This document shows, piece by piece, positions 46,506-56,973 of a DNA stretch of 64,000 nucleotides. Position numbers and translations under genes: made by a program. The notes beneath the pieces are model-generated. The model was not told the origin of the DNA, ran no database searches, and was given only the letters and a program-made list of their open reading frames with translations. How positions within the stretch are numbered: the first letter of the stretch is position 1; every line of letters starts with the position of its first letter. Origin of the DNA: Blasia pusilla (Eukaryota > Marchantiophyta > Marchantiopsida > Blasiales); contig CM114272.1 in assembly GCA_050084515.1 (NCBI GenBank), positions 23,188,001-23,252,000 of the forward strand, read 5' to 3'.

Positions 46506-47104
46506 GCGGATGGATTAGCGGATCTGTGCAGACGGTGAAGAGGGGCTTACGCAAGTATGGCTTGCAGAGAGGTCACCTAGGAGATTGGGACCTCCAATTG
46601 CCATGGTTGGCGATGGGATACAGATTTAGCAGGCACGTATCCTTACCGTCTTTTTCACCGTACTTGCTACTTTATGGCCAAGAGCCAGATTTACCTACGG
46701 CCATTCGTCGAGATGCTGGTGAGGTGTTGGACCTTGATGACCTAGATGTATGGATGTTAGCATGTTCTTAGAGGGCTGAGTTTTTTTGGAGAGTGATGTC
46801 CATGGCGTTTGAGAACTTGGCGATTGCGTAGCATCAGGATACGTTGAGGTATGCCACTATTCCGGGTGATGGTTATCGACCAATTGTCCGGAGGTTTCAT
46901 CAAGGAGATTATGTCTTTTTACAGAAGATGGCACCCACGATGTTGGATGTGAGTGCATGGCGCACTATTCTGAGAGTGCGTGACGTTTTGCCATCCGGTG
47001 TTCTCTTGTTGGAGGGACATGATGGTATGGTATGGAAGGACCATGTGCGTAATTGTGCGCCATGTCACCTTCCTAACATTGATGGTACAATAGATCCGAG
47101 CTGA
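46478..47104 (+). pseudogene. Integrase core end and C-terminal domain (outer copy)
   Basis: The blocks GDWDLQLPWLAMGYRFSRHV and GEVLDLDDLDVWM are followed by two TAG stops, then RRFHQGDYVFLQKMAP, WRTILRVRDVLPSGVLLLEG and NCAPCHLPNIDGTIDPS with a TGA at 47102. This is the normal Ty3 integrase C terminus in the frame that leads into the PHD finger. Confidence 0.85.
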
Positions 47105-47269
47105 GCAGTAGTTCCTGCAAGCTTGCGTTGTATGTTATGTGGTTCTGCTCGTGGTGCGGCCACGATGCTAGTCTGTGATGGATGTTCGAGAGGTTGGCAT
47201 ATGGTATGTCTGACGCCACCTCTCACTAAGGTTCCTCGGGGACGATGGATGTGTCCCACATGTACATAG
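47105..47269 (+). pseudogene. PHD finger fused to integrase (outer copy), all ligands present
   Basis: In the integrase frame, past one TGA: CMLCGSARGAATMLVCDGCS, GWHMVC, then VPRGRWMCPTCT and a TAG at 47267. The eight zinc ligands of a C4HC3 PHD finger are complete with typical spacing, and the W-x-C-P-x-C end is canonical. The inner copy has the same domain at the same place, so this is a stable part of the element. Confidence 0.88.
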
Positions 47270-47585
47270 AGGAGATACTAGGTAGGTTTCGATTTCGAAT
47301 TTTTCTGTGACATGGATGACAGGAAGGCGACTAACGATGGGGCCACATGAGCACCCGGCCTTTCTACGCTTAGCGTCCTAGAGATGTATGTCGTGGTAGG
47401 TAGCGATAGATGGCTATCTGGAGTTAGAGGGACCTAACCACCAACTAGGGGGACGATTGGAGATATTTTGGTACTGCTCGCCTCTTTGTATGGATGCCAT
47501 GAGTAAGCATGGGATCGTGTGTGTTTGTGTGTGTGTTCGATGACAACAATGTATGTTGTGTAACGATGTGTATGCGCACGACAAC
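47270..47585 (+). other. 3' untranslated end with purine tract and duplicated terminal segment (outer)
   Basis: It contains GGAGTTAGAGGGACCTAAC and ACTAGGGGGACGA (47442-47454), then a ~130 bp segment (GAGATATTTTGGTACT to GCGCACGACAAC). That segment is repeated, with a small deletion, at 48102-48209, the end of the 3' LTR. Confidence 0.65.
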
Positions 47586-48209
47586 TGTCACGATTGTTAG
47601 GATAGATCGGTGGGATCTAGTAGAGCGTCTGCACGAGTAGTGGGGGACGGGCCCAAGAGCTCAAGAATGACCTGTTGAGGCCCAGGGAAACCTAAGAGAG
47701 CAGATTTCCCCTCCGTTTCGGCTCATTTGGAGCCATATTGAGGAACTTACTATTTTAGGTAAGTACCATTTTAAGTATATGATCAATTTTCTATTTTTGG
47801 TAAGTAGCCTTTGACCTCCTACATCAGGTCAAGAGCCAAGGAGGTGACTTGGGAGAATAGGTTACCATGGAGAGAGCTTGAGAGAGGGGAGGGACATACC
47901 TCAAGGAGAGAGAGCTTGAGAGCTCATTTTTTCTTTGTTGAACCTCTTGGCATGAGGCGACAAAGCTATGGTCCCTTGCCTTGTGAGTGTAACCCAAGCC
48001 TCTTATTAGGAGAGTGGGTTTGGTTTGACATGAGAGAGGATGCACACCTTTGAGAGATATGGTATGAGATGGTGTAGAGAGAGATTGGATGTTACTTTAT
48101 TTGAGATATTTTGGTACTTCTCGCCTCTATGTATGGATGCCATGAGTTAGCATGGGATCGTGTGTGTTTGTGTGTGTGTTCGATGACAGCGATGTGTATG
48201 CGCACGACA
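47586..48209 (+). repeat. 3' LTR (outer element)
   Basis: It starts TGTCACGATTGTTAGG and ends GCGCACGACA. Its first ~514 bp match the 5' LTR. The last ~107 bp match the segment that lies just before it (47458-47585) and the end of the inner element. The TG...CA ends and the flanking CATG support the boundary. Confidence 0.75.
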
Positions 48210-48213
48210 CATG

Positions 48214-48227
48214 GGGCATCAACTTCT
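48214..48227 (+). mobile_element. Mini-Helitron 3' end (right part of the split copy)
   Basis: GGGCATCAACTTCT here continues the hairpin broken at 28615; intact relatives read GGGTACCAACTAGT. Insertion of the outer retroelement into the Helitron end explains the distance of almost 20 kb. Confidence 0.6.
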
Positions 48228-48930
48228 CCTATTTGAGGATGTAAGTAGGGAAAAAAATTTCGGAGGGAGAGAACAAGCATCTTTCAACGTTTTGGGGGAT
48301 TTGAGTGATGCCTTTTTGATAGGGGGCAATCAAGTCAAAACTTACTTTTCTTATGCATTGTCCAAATTTCTAGTTTTCTGTAGACAAATCGGTGTTGAAA
48401 TAGATTTGGTGCATGCAAGAACCATAGATGGATACAATTGGCCTACAAAGAGACTAATCCACACATTTATCATAACGCGTATAGCACAATTGTATTATCG
48501 TAAGATTTCAAGTTTTATTTGAAAATTTTATTTTAGGAATCAAGCGATTCACAACTTAATTTATTAAAATTACTAGTAGATACCACATATTGACTAATGG
48601 CCTAATTAATGACGAGTAATTTGAATTACCCTTCACTACCTTGACCATATACTTGAATGAGCCCTAAAGTTGACCCTAACTTGACTAACCTCAAAAGACT
48701 ACCCTATGGCTCAAAGTTGATCCCAATTTAAGGATACTTGTCAAGAGCTTAGAGGTTGAAATTGCGCAATGTCAATAGAAGATAAAAGGCCATTCTACAA
48801 TAAAATATTGATTGTGTATTTATTCGTGCACGTTAATTCATTGCATGGAATTTATTATAGTAAAGAAAGATGATAAGTTTCATAATAATTATTTTATCAT
48901 TTCAAAATAAGTATACCAATTGGAGAATAC
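48228..48930. other. Unassigned; one 103-codon frame
   Basis: A plus-strand frame at 48211-48522 contains NVLGDLSDAFLIGGNQVKTY and ALSKFLVFCRQIG. It has no recognised domain and begins within Helitron sequence. It may be a stray exon; no splice partner was found. The rest is AT-rich without features. Confidence 0.25.
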
Positions 48931-49541
48931 TGTCACATCTGAGTAGCCGATAGGCCGAGATCTATCGTGGATAGGGCGTAGGAGCCAGCGGACTATCTTG
49001 AGTGTAACTTTGTCTCACAGTGTCGGATGAGGTTGAGGATAGGTCCATTGTGTCAGGAACGTCGTTTCTGACGACTTTCATGTTGAGGTCTTTTACAGCC
49101 GGGTGACTTGTTGACGGGTCACCCCTGGTAACTGTGCACACAAAGTTACCAAGGAAGGGCTATTCTTAGGAGAAGAGCCTTTTGGCTCTTCCCAACCTAT
49201 ATAAGAGAGGAAGATGGCTTTCTTAAGCCATCTTTCTCATGTTGGGCCGTTGGAGCACCTCCCTTGCATGTGTGTGAGCTAGGACTAGGGTGCTAGCGTC
49301 CGGATTTCTTGATAGCACAGGGTGGACGAGGCTCGATATGCCGATGTAGATTGAGGAGTGGAGTTTTAGGCCAGGTGTGCCGTTTTTACTACTCTTTATT
49401 TTTGTTGAGTGATCTCCATGTATATGTATGAGTTGATTTTTGTACATGTGTGGATCGACCCGTGTGTGGGGAAGATCGGTGTTGTGTGGTGTAGATGTGA
49501 CCAACGATGTATGTTGTGTAGCGATATGTATGCGCACGACA
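48931..49541 (+). mobile_element. Solo LTR, ~611 bp, with target duplication
   Basis: It runs from TGTCACATCTGAG to TGCGCACGACA and is flanked by ATAC on both sides (48927-48930, 49542-49545). It has a TATA box (CCTATATAAGAG, 49196-49207). There is no internal region, so it is the product of LTR-LTR recombination. The last ~40 bp (CGATGTATGTTGTGTAGCGA...) match the end of the methyltransferase-carrying elements, so the families are related. Confidence 0.88.
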
Positions 49542-49593
49542 ATACATGTTTGGTACAGTTAAGCCTTCAATAAGTGTATGATAAAAGAATTGA

Positions 49594-49640
49594 TTTTTTC
49601 TATACTAAAGTGAATTTCATCCACTTTAGTATAGAAAAAA
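49594..49640. repeat. Perfect hairpin, 19-bp arms
   Basis: TTTTTTCTATACTAAAGTG (49594-49612) pairs with 49622-49640, with a 9-nt loop. No gene or element end is evident. Confidence 0.85.
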
Positions 49641-49730
49641 GAACTGTTAAATTGTATGTATATGGACTTACTAATAACTAAAATCAAAACATCCATATTT
49701 TTTGGCATGCATAAGCATAACTGGAAGAAA

Positions 49731-49881
49731 TCTTTATTATTATTGGAGAATGCATTCTTGATTTGCAAACACCTCTTTGGTTGATATGTGGCAACTGGGC
49801 AACAAGAAAATGTTTCTCATCTACGGGCAGTAAGAAAACGATTTCCCTTCATTCTCGTGTATGGCACTGGCTGCCCACTAG
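49731..49881 (+). mobile_element. Mini-Helitron, tandem copy 1, 151 bp
   Basis: It starts A|TCTTTATTATTATTGGAG and ends CGTGTATGGCACTGG then CCCACTAG. Hairpin and CTAG match the family 3' end. Its end is directly followed by a second 5'-like terminus. Confidence 0.7.
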
Positions 49882-50102
49882 CATATTATGAATGATGGGA
49901 GAGTGTTTTCTTTTTGCAAACGCGTCTCCATTTGACACGTGAAAATTGGGCAGCAAGAAAATGTTTCACATCTTATTGGCAGCAAGAAAAAAGTTTGAAT
50001 TTGTGTGAGCATCATTAATCCCTCCCCTTCACGGGCTCTACACTAACAAAAACTCTTCAAACACTTTTTTATTTTCCGTGCATCGCACCGGCACCTTACT
50101 AG
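49882..50102 (+). mobile_element. Mini-Helitron, tandem copy 2, 221 bp
   Basis: It starts CATATTATGAATGATGGGAG (TC lost) with GCAAACGCGTCTCCATTTGA. The 3' end is CCGTGCATCGCACCGG, then CACCTTACTAG|T. It is joined head-to-tail to copy 1 with no spacer. Confidence 0.75.
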
Positions 50103-51200
50103 TGTAAATAATTAGGAAGGGATATGTTAAGGAAGAGGGGAGGAATTTTCCTCTTTAGAAACTAGTTGGCATGCACAATTTTTCTTTTATTTGAGATTTT
50201 TTTTTATAAATTGCGATTTTCTTTTAAAGTTCTCTTACACCTCTTCATTCAATGGCCACTGTCACCACCTCTCTTTTGAAACCGCTGCCACCCCCCCCCT
50301 TGGACCCCCTCTCCCCCGCCCTCTTTTTCTCTAATCCTCTGCCACTAATATCTTCCTAACATGCAAAATCATTATAATAAGGGGGGCTTCCCTTATTTGA
50401 AAACATCCCACCCCTTTCATCTTCCTTATTTTGGAAAATAATTTACACCATTACTTAATCTCCTTCTTAACCATTTATAAAGAAAAATTATTTCATTAAA
50501 TCAGAAAAGATCTTCTTTCCCACTTTACCCCACTTTACCTTATTCTAATTTCCATCTCCTTTTTTCTGAAAGGAAAATTTCTTCTCCTCTTTCTTCTTAA
50601 AATCGTGTATTACCCCTACATATCTCCTATTCTTCATACACCCATACATTGAAAATCAGATCTTTAAAATTTCTTTGGGAGGATTGAGTTTGAAACCATG
50701 GACCTTATGATAGGTCATGTGTCATGCAATGATATCACCATCACGAAGGGGTACCTTTTATTGATAAAACACATAAAGATATGTGAGTAGGGTATGGTGG
50801 GCATGTTTACAATTATGAATTTTTATTCCAAAGTAACGGTATGAATTAGTGGAAGTTGGGAGTAGGAGGGCTAGGAAAAAAAATTAAGGCAACCACTTAT
50901 ACATTCATAGTTAAGAAGGGGAATAAACAAGGGAGGACATGTTAAGTTTTTGAAACAAAGAAGGTGAAGAGGATGGTTTCTTTTGTTTTTAAATATAATA
51001 AGTGTTTATTTTATGCATCAAGGACGAGGGGGATTTTCCAAATGAAATAAGGGGAAGGTATAAACCAGGAGAATGTAAGTTAAGTTTAAAATTAAGAGGC
51101 GTGTGTAATTGCGATTTTTTTTCAAAATTTGAAGATTAGAGGTAATTTCTTGTCTTTTCTTTTCAAAATAAAATGACAAGAATATAGATCCTTGAATGAA
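50103..51200. other. AT-rich intergenic with a possible Helitron 5' end at 50369
   Basis: No gene is supported. At 50369 A|TCATTATAATAAGGGGGG resembles the 5' end of the Helitron at 56974-57242 (TCTATATTATAAGGGGGG). Its 3' end was not found. A C-run lies near 50292. Confidence 0.35.
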
Positions 51201-52225
51201 GTGGTGCATAAAGGAACTTTAAACAAGAAGGTATAAAGAATTTAAATAAATTGGGATATTAAAAAGAAATTGCACATTGCATGAACACAATAACTGGTGT
51301 GTTTTATCATAAGGCAAATGGGTTCCAAATTCCAATAAATCATCAGAAATAAAGTTTAAGTATTTGTGTAGACAAGGACCTGAATAACCTGAAGACATAC
51401 AAAGTATAAGGAGGGGATTTAAGAATGAAGAAGGGGGGTGGGGCTTCACAAATTATCGAGAAGTCTTAGAAGGAAAATAAGGAAGTTGAAAGCAGTAGGG
51501 AATTTTCTTAAATGAATTAACTTTTTTCTTCGAAACTAAGGAAGTATAAGTGCAATTTTTCAAAATGAGAAAAAAAACAAAGGACATGCATAGACCATAT
51601 GGAGGAGAAGTGGAATTTAAATGAAGAGGAACGCTTCTCCAACTCAAAGACACCCTCCACAAACATGTGCATCATTAGAAAGTTATTTGGCGTAAAGACA
51701 GCTTGCTACATGTGAGGAAAAATCTGTTTTTTTTTTCCCGGGATCTTGTAAGTGATAAGGCACCATAACAATAGAGTATTGATTGAAAGACCATCCGAGA
51801 CAAGGTCCAAAATCCCCAATCTTTGCCAAGAAAGTAATTATCATGAAAAAATTGTCCATTGTACAAATAAAATAGTTTTTTTTATCAATAATAGAGATGG
51901 AGAAAGTCTTTGCATCTTTCGATGAAATAATTAGTGTATCACTTGACACTTTTCATAGAATAGATCCTCCATCAAAGATACCAAGAAATATGCCCATATG
52001 GCAGTAAGTATAGTTCAAATGTTATAAAACAATAATGGATGTGGGTTTGGTGAATAACCTATTGAAATCATAGAAACCTCTTGAAATCAAGACATAATTA
52101 TCCTTCATAAGTCCCATTTGCATTGTAATCTCATTAAAGGTTAAATATAATACTTCCAAGAATCTTTGGAAGATTTTAAAACATCTAAGACATAAACTAA
52201 GTAATTTAAACCCATTTGGACCCAT
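51200..52225 (-). pseudogene. Possible remnant of a second Helitron helicase
   Basis: Minus-strand codons near 52140 read LYLTFNEITMQMGLMKDN, similar to TFNEEAIQLGLLEDD in the first Helitron. Further down, FISDDLLEFGTHLP may be a further helicase piece. The similarity is short and the frames are degraded, so this is tentative. Confidence 0.4.
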
Positions 52226-52229
52226 CTAT

Positions 52230-54165
52230 AATATATACTATTAAGGGAAAGCACTACTCTTGGTATGAAGATTCAAAGAAAGTGAAACATTGGCAAATAG
52301 GAAATGACGATGAGGAAATCCCATAGATTGAATATCTCATCTATCTAGATGAAAAACTTTTCTCGTATTAAATTATGGATTGAAAATAATAATAAATGAT
52401 CTTATGTTAGTGGTTTCTTAATTTGTTACAAGGGATGGAGAGCTTTATTAGTTACCTTTGCTTCTAACATTTTGTAGAAGCAAAATGTTAGAGATACCTA
52501 ATGTTAGGAAGATGTTACTTACCAATATGAACATTGTTCAATTATCTTTCAAATGCTTCTTAAAAAGTAAATATAAAATGGTTGAGCAATTCTATTGGCT
52601 TAAAAGGCGAGTGATCTTATTGGCACATAATGCCATATGTAGAGCCAAAAAGAATTTGAAAAATGATAGGATATTTTCCAATAATAATATTACAATTTTA
52701 ATATTTTTTATTATTAAAAATTATATATTTCCTTTTTCAATTAAAAAAATTATGATTAATTCCCGATAAATTTTTTTAATTCAAAAATTGAGGGGTTGTT
52801 TGAAAACAGGAAGCTATAGTTGAAATCCAAGAAGATTTCCAAAAAAATTTCGCCAAGATTAGTAAGGCATGTCATTTGCTCAAACCCGAACTGATTAAGG
52901 TCCAAAATCTACAAGCACGGAGGGAACGGAAAAGTGGACCTATTTGGAACAAATACGAACTGAACTTGGACGGGAAACGTTAATCTATAGTGTACAAACC
53001 GAGGTTCCACATCCACAACCACGGAGGTTCCTGATTTCACAGTATATCTCGGTACACTCGCGGGGTTTACACGCACTAGACCTTGTTTGAAATTCTTGTT
53101 TTGAATTGCACCTTTTCCCATTTCCGACGCTGATTCTCCAAGTATTAAAGTTTTGCGCCATTCCGGCTGGATCCGAATTTCATGCAACTAGAGCTGGAGA
53201 TTCTGTGGTTGCGAGAAGCATTCCACACCACAAAGCTTGGAATCATTTTCAGTGTGTAATTGAGCAATGTGTCTGGCTAGCTTTAGGACTGAGAAGAAAT
53301 TCGAATTGGAATATTTTGTACTTTTTCCAGTGAATGTGGCTGATTCGGGTATGATAAGCTGCACTGAAAACTTCCTGATACATGGGAGCTCTAGTGCTAA
53401 TTCTCGATTTGAGATTCAACCGTAATTTACTGTCAAGGAGATGAAAATCACGCATCTGCATAATCTCCGCTTTCACGAGAGAAAAAACCAGCAAACTTAC
53501 AACATCTACACACTTATGACTTCACATGGTAATCGTAGACAGCCGTAAAACTCGCAAGTGAATGCATTTTACAGTTTGCAGACAATAATTAGCCTGCTCA
53601 AATGACTGATACGACTGGACATACAATCGCATCCATGTGAAATATCTCCGAAAAGATGGATCAGAAATAGGATTCAGTTACAAAATAGCGACTTACAAGA
53701 ATTTGCATAGAATCTCTGCTTGAAGCAGCTGAAATATTATGATCCGGCAAATATATCAACTGTGGGGACACTCTTCCGTAATTCTGCTTGAAAGCCAAAG
53801 TTTGGCTTATAAACATTTTCGTCCATAATACGCACGGTTAAAATTTTGCGCATCATTCAAGACACCTCAATTTTATGGTTAGAAAACAGCATCTCTACTC
53901 AAATTTCCTCTATTTGAACATTTGAATTAAAATCCTGATAATCTATCCCGACAAAATTCCGTGGGGTTACTAGGTCATACAGGGGTGTCTGCCTCATCCA
54001 CTTATGTCAGGCCCAGGCAGCACCAAAAGAATTAATCATGCCAAAAAATCAGTATACACGGTTTATACAACGTCCTTGGTATCACCACCGATGAGCAGAT
54101 CAAGAGCATTGATCTCTTCACACATGTTGGCCATCCCGTCCCTGTTCCAAAGGGCGCGTGTCCTT
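52230..54165. other. Intergenic, no gene supported; one ABA'B' hairpin
   Basis: Mostly AT-rich to 52.8 kb, then mixed. A Helitron-like TCTATAATATATACTATTAAGG starts at 52226 without a detectable 3' end. At 52460-52492 TCTAACATTTTG and CAAAATGTTAGA form an inverted repeat, overlapped by GCTTCTA / TAGAAGC. The 53-54 kb part is the 3' flank of the small gene that ends at 54171. Confidence 0.35.
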
Positions 54166-54170
54166 TGCTC

Positions 54171-54672
54171 TCACTTTAGGATCTGACTCACAACAGTTTC
54201 GAAACAATGGAGACCATCATACTGTGGAGCCAAAAACAATCCAGATTTTCTCTCCTTTGATGGGACCGTCTTCGCGATGTTTCCTTTTGGCACATGTTGG
54301 AATTCCCTCTCCCGAGTGAACGCTCTCTGCAAACGAAAAGCAGGAAAGGAGTTAGCATATGCCTAAACATGAAGATGGATGGCCACGACCATTACCTGGA
54401 AAAAGGAACGCAATTTCCCGGCTTGCAAGTTTATGAGCAGATATTTCGAGCTTCTCTCCTACAATTTTCCTATCAATCCTTAGAATGGAAACACAAGATA
54501 TTCGGCACTCAACACTACACAGACCAAGCAGCTTTGGGATAGAACAAGAGGAGAATACGAAAAGCTTCTTTCTCACCTTGCCCGCGTAGACAAGAGCGGA
54601 TGTTGCAAACCCTGTCATGGTTGCAACGGCACTGACATGTGCAATTCCCTTGGTGAAAGCAAACGATGCCAT
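54171..54672 (-). CDS. Small two-exon gene, 83 aa, LAPQYDGLHCFET family
   Basis: Exon 1 is 54672-54577 (32 codons, MASFAFTKGIAHVSAVATMT...) with donor AAG|GTGAGAAAG. Exon 2 is 54326-54171 with acceptor TTTGCAG. The intron is phase 0 and the stop is TGA. The N terminus is a moderately hydrophobic, Ala/Thr-rich segment without acidic residues, as in organelle-targeting or membrane-anchor peptides. A basic linker follows (TREREFQHVPKGN), then SGLFLAPQYDGLHCFETVVS. The gene at 10.7-11.15 kb has the same exon plan and C-terminal block. I infer a conserved plant protein of unknown function, perhaps mitochondrial. Splice sites and the shared motif make this the best-supported gene in the window. Confidence 0.82.
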
Positions 54673-54911
54673 CCTCCTGCTTGGTAAGCTTCAAACAAGC
54701 CGGCTGCAGACCTCTCCGATACTACTTTCACTTCTTGGTTGCGTCGGTTTGCTCTGCTCAACTTCCCCGGCAGCAATTTCCAACACGTCCAACTCCGAGA
54801 TTTCAAACAGCTAAGTCTCCAAGATTACAACTCACAAATGGGCACTCTGCGCTACAGTTCTCCTGAGCAACCTTTGAGAAGAGAAATTGACTGAACGTCT
54901 ACTCTGCCCAT

Positions 54912-54923
54912 GCCTGGTATTTA
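54912..54923 (-). promoter_or_regulatory. TATA box candidate
   Basis: On the minus strand GGTTTAAATACC lies about 240 bp upstream of the ATG at 54672. It would leave a 5' leader of about 210 nt. The match to TATA-box consensus is moderate. Confidence 0.3.
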
Positions 54924-54929
54924 AACCGA

Positions 54930-56970
54930 TCGACCACCCCGCGGCGACCTTAACGCGGAGAGGCCGCCGTATGACGAAGCGGTGCAGGACCCTCGCGGCT
55001 ACTTTTGACCTTCAGCGGGGATCTCGTCGTGGTCCATGCCAAACACGGACACGAAGACTTATTTTGACGAATATGGGCCATGGGGGTGCGAAGGAAGCCA
55101 GGGGAATTGGCCCAGTCCTACCCTCCCTCCATTCGCAACTTGACACGAATATACGTCCAGAACAATCGGACAGCGAGGGAAAATTCCTAGAACCAAGACA
55201 GCTGCTGCTCTTGGACATGGAAGGAACAGGAAGCACGAGTCCCATTCGCCCCGCGTATATCGTCCCGACGTTCTCGTGATGTAACACATGGGGTGGTTCA
55301 TGGGTGGCCCCGTCGTGATCGTCTCTGGGTGTGTTTCCCCGCGTCTCTTCTTTCTGTTTTGCATGACGACCAAACACATGGACTACTGCTGTCCATCGGA
55401 CTGGATCCTCCTCCTCCAAAATAATATTACTCGTGAAGATATTCTTTATTTGCAACGTTCCACAAGTCCCCGGAATATTCATGCCGAACGAAAGATAACA
55501 ATCCATGAAAAAATATTTGTTTTATTATAACAGTACACAAGTCCCTTAATATGTACTAGTAAGAATGTCCCTTGATGTAATAGTGAAAAAATTAAAAAAT
55601 TAAAATTTTTGAATTTAATTTAATATAACCTTTGAGAGGGGTTCTTCCCCACGATCTCTCTCTTTTTCCGTTTATACCCTTTACCTTGTCTTCCATGTGG
55701 TGCGATCGGATGAGATGAGATGAGATGAGATAAGGTGAGGTGAGGTGAGGTGAGGTGAGATGATGGCAACCTTGGGCCCATGAGATAAGAAGCTCACGCC
55801 GCCTCATCTCAATTGTCGAGATGAGTGCACGATAATTGGGAGATGCGCGGCGAGTCGCATCTCAGTGAGCATTCGTGTTTGAGAGAGACAGAGAAAGAAG
55901 GAGAGTGAAAGAGGGGAAGTGTGCGGGTGGGAGGCTCTGAGTTGGGGAAAGAGGGAGTGGCCATTGTTCAATGCGCAACATTTATTGAGGCCAGATTCAT
56001 TGCGGTTGTAGAGCTTGTGTGATTGCGGAGGTGAGTGCAGTGTCCATTAGAGAGAGAGAAAGAGAGAGAGAGAGAGACTGTACTCATTAAGTAGTGCCTG
56101 TCGTAGCCTTGCGACCATAGATCCCGCGCCCTGGGTTGGACGGTGCTTGAGACTGGGATGGGTGTAGAGAGAGAAGCAAGTGAAGAAGGTACCATATGAG
56201 AGAGAGAGAGAGAGAACACCATAACAGATGTGGGAGATATCCCCAAAAAGCTGTTACTCACAAATGCATTAGCTTTGGGTAGTGAATCCAGGCTAGTGAA
56301 CAAGGATAATTAGACCAGGAGAAAATGAGCATTGCACATGATGGAAGGGCTCCAACAACCTTACATGGATTCGACCATCCCACTCCCTCTTCCCCCCTTG
56401 GCCAACACCTATTGAATCTACAAGCAAGCTGTCCAATTTGGATCTTCACAGGTTTCTGAATTCTAACTCAATATCGATTTCTGCAACAACGATCAGAGAA
56501 AAATCAACAACCAAAATCACTAAAGTGGAGGAAGAGAAATTTTGAAATCTCACTCATTTTTCTGATTGGTTTGCCTGATATCGTTTATGCTCCGCTTTCT
56601 CCTCAAAATTACCTACTCATTCCTTCCTTTATCTTGTTACTTCACTTTTTCCAAATTGAGTGCACCATCCAAACAAGCACAGTTGGGTGGATAGCATTTC
56701 CTCCAACCTGAAAGAACGAGCCTCAAAAACATTACCCATGTGGATAAAGGTAACCCTCTCCAAGCACTAATGAAGGCATGGCACGAGTTTGCTAGATTCG
56801 ATCACCCAAGGAAAATAGTCTCGAATGACAATTAATAATAGAATACTTCACTTGCCCCATGGAAAAATAGTACTGAATGACATTTAGTTTTCAAGTGCTT
56901 CACTTCTTATAGAGAGGCAAATTTATTTTTCTTTCCCCTTTTAGTAACCCCCATGCTTGGTTAATATTAT
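54930..56970. other. Intergenic; simple repeats
   Basis: GC-rich to 55.3 kb, then AT-rich. Frames on both strands overlap and none has a domain. A pentanucleotide repeat GATGA/GGTGA lies at 55711-55762, and GA-runs lie at 56052-56077 and 56198-56214. Confidence 0.4.
55711..55762. repeat. Pentanucleotide microsatellite (GATGA / GGTGA)
   Basis: About ten units of GATGA changing to GGTGA. Low complexity; no coding role seen. Confidence 0.85.
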
Positions 56971-56973
56971 AGA

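Larger units (their letters stand above)
28616..48209 (+). mobile_element. Outer Ty3/gypsy element carrying a cytosine methyltransferase and a PHD finger
   Basis: The element runs from TGTCACGATTG to GCGCACGACA. It is flanked by CACG (28612-28615) and CATG (48210-48213), a 4-bp target duplication with one C-to-T change at a CpG. Its own sequence is 28616-36271 plus 45453-48209, about 10.4 kb, interrupted by a second copy of the same family. Domain order is Gag, protease, C5 methyltransferase, RT, RNase H, integrase, PHD. Two ~515 bp direct repeats at the ends (28616-29130, 47586-48099) differ at about 7% of sites by eye, so it is not recent. All parts are broken by stops or frameshifts. Confidence 0.85.

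Noticed and set aside
28616-48209. Endogenous pararetrovirus or retrovirus
   Set aside because: There is no movement protein or envelope-like frame; integrase and LTR-like ends with target duplications fit a Ty3/gypsy retrotransposon.
55012-55506. 164-codon minus-strand frame as a gene
   Set aside because: Low-complexity composition, no splice or domain support, and an equally long plus-strand frame in the same place.
55968-56303. Ser/Leu-rich minus-strand frame
   Set aside because: It is a translation of GA/CT microsatellites.
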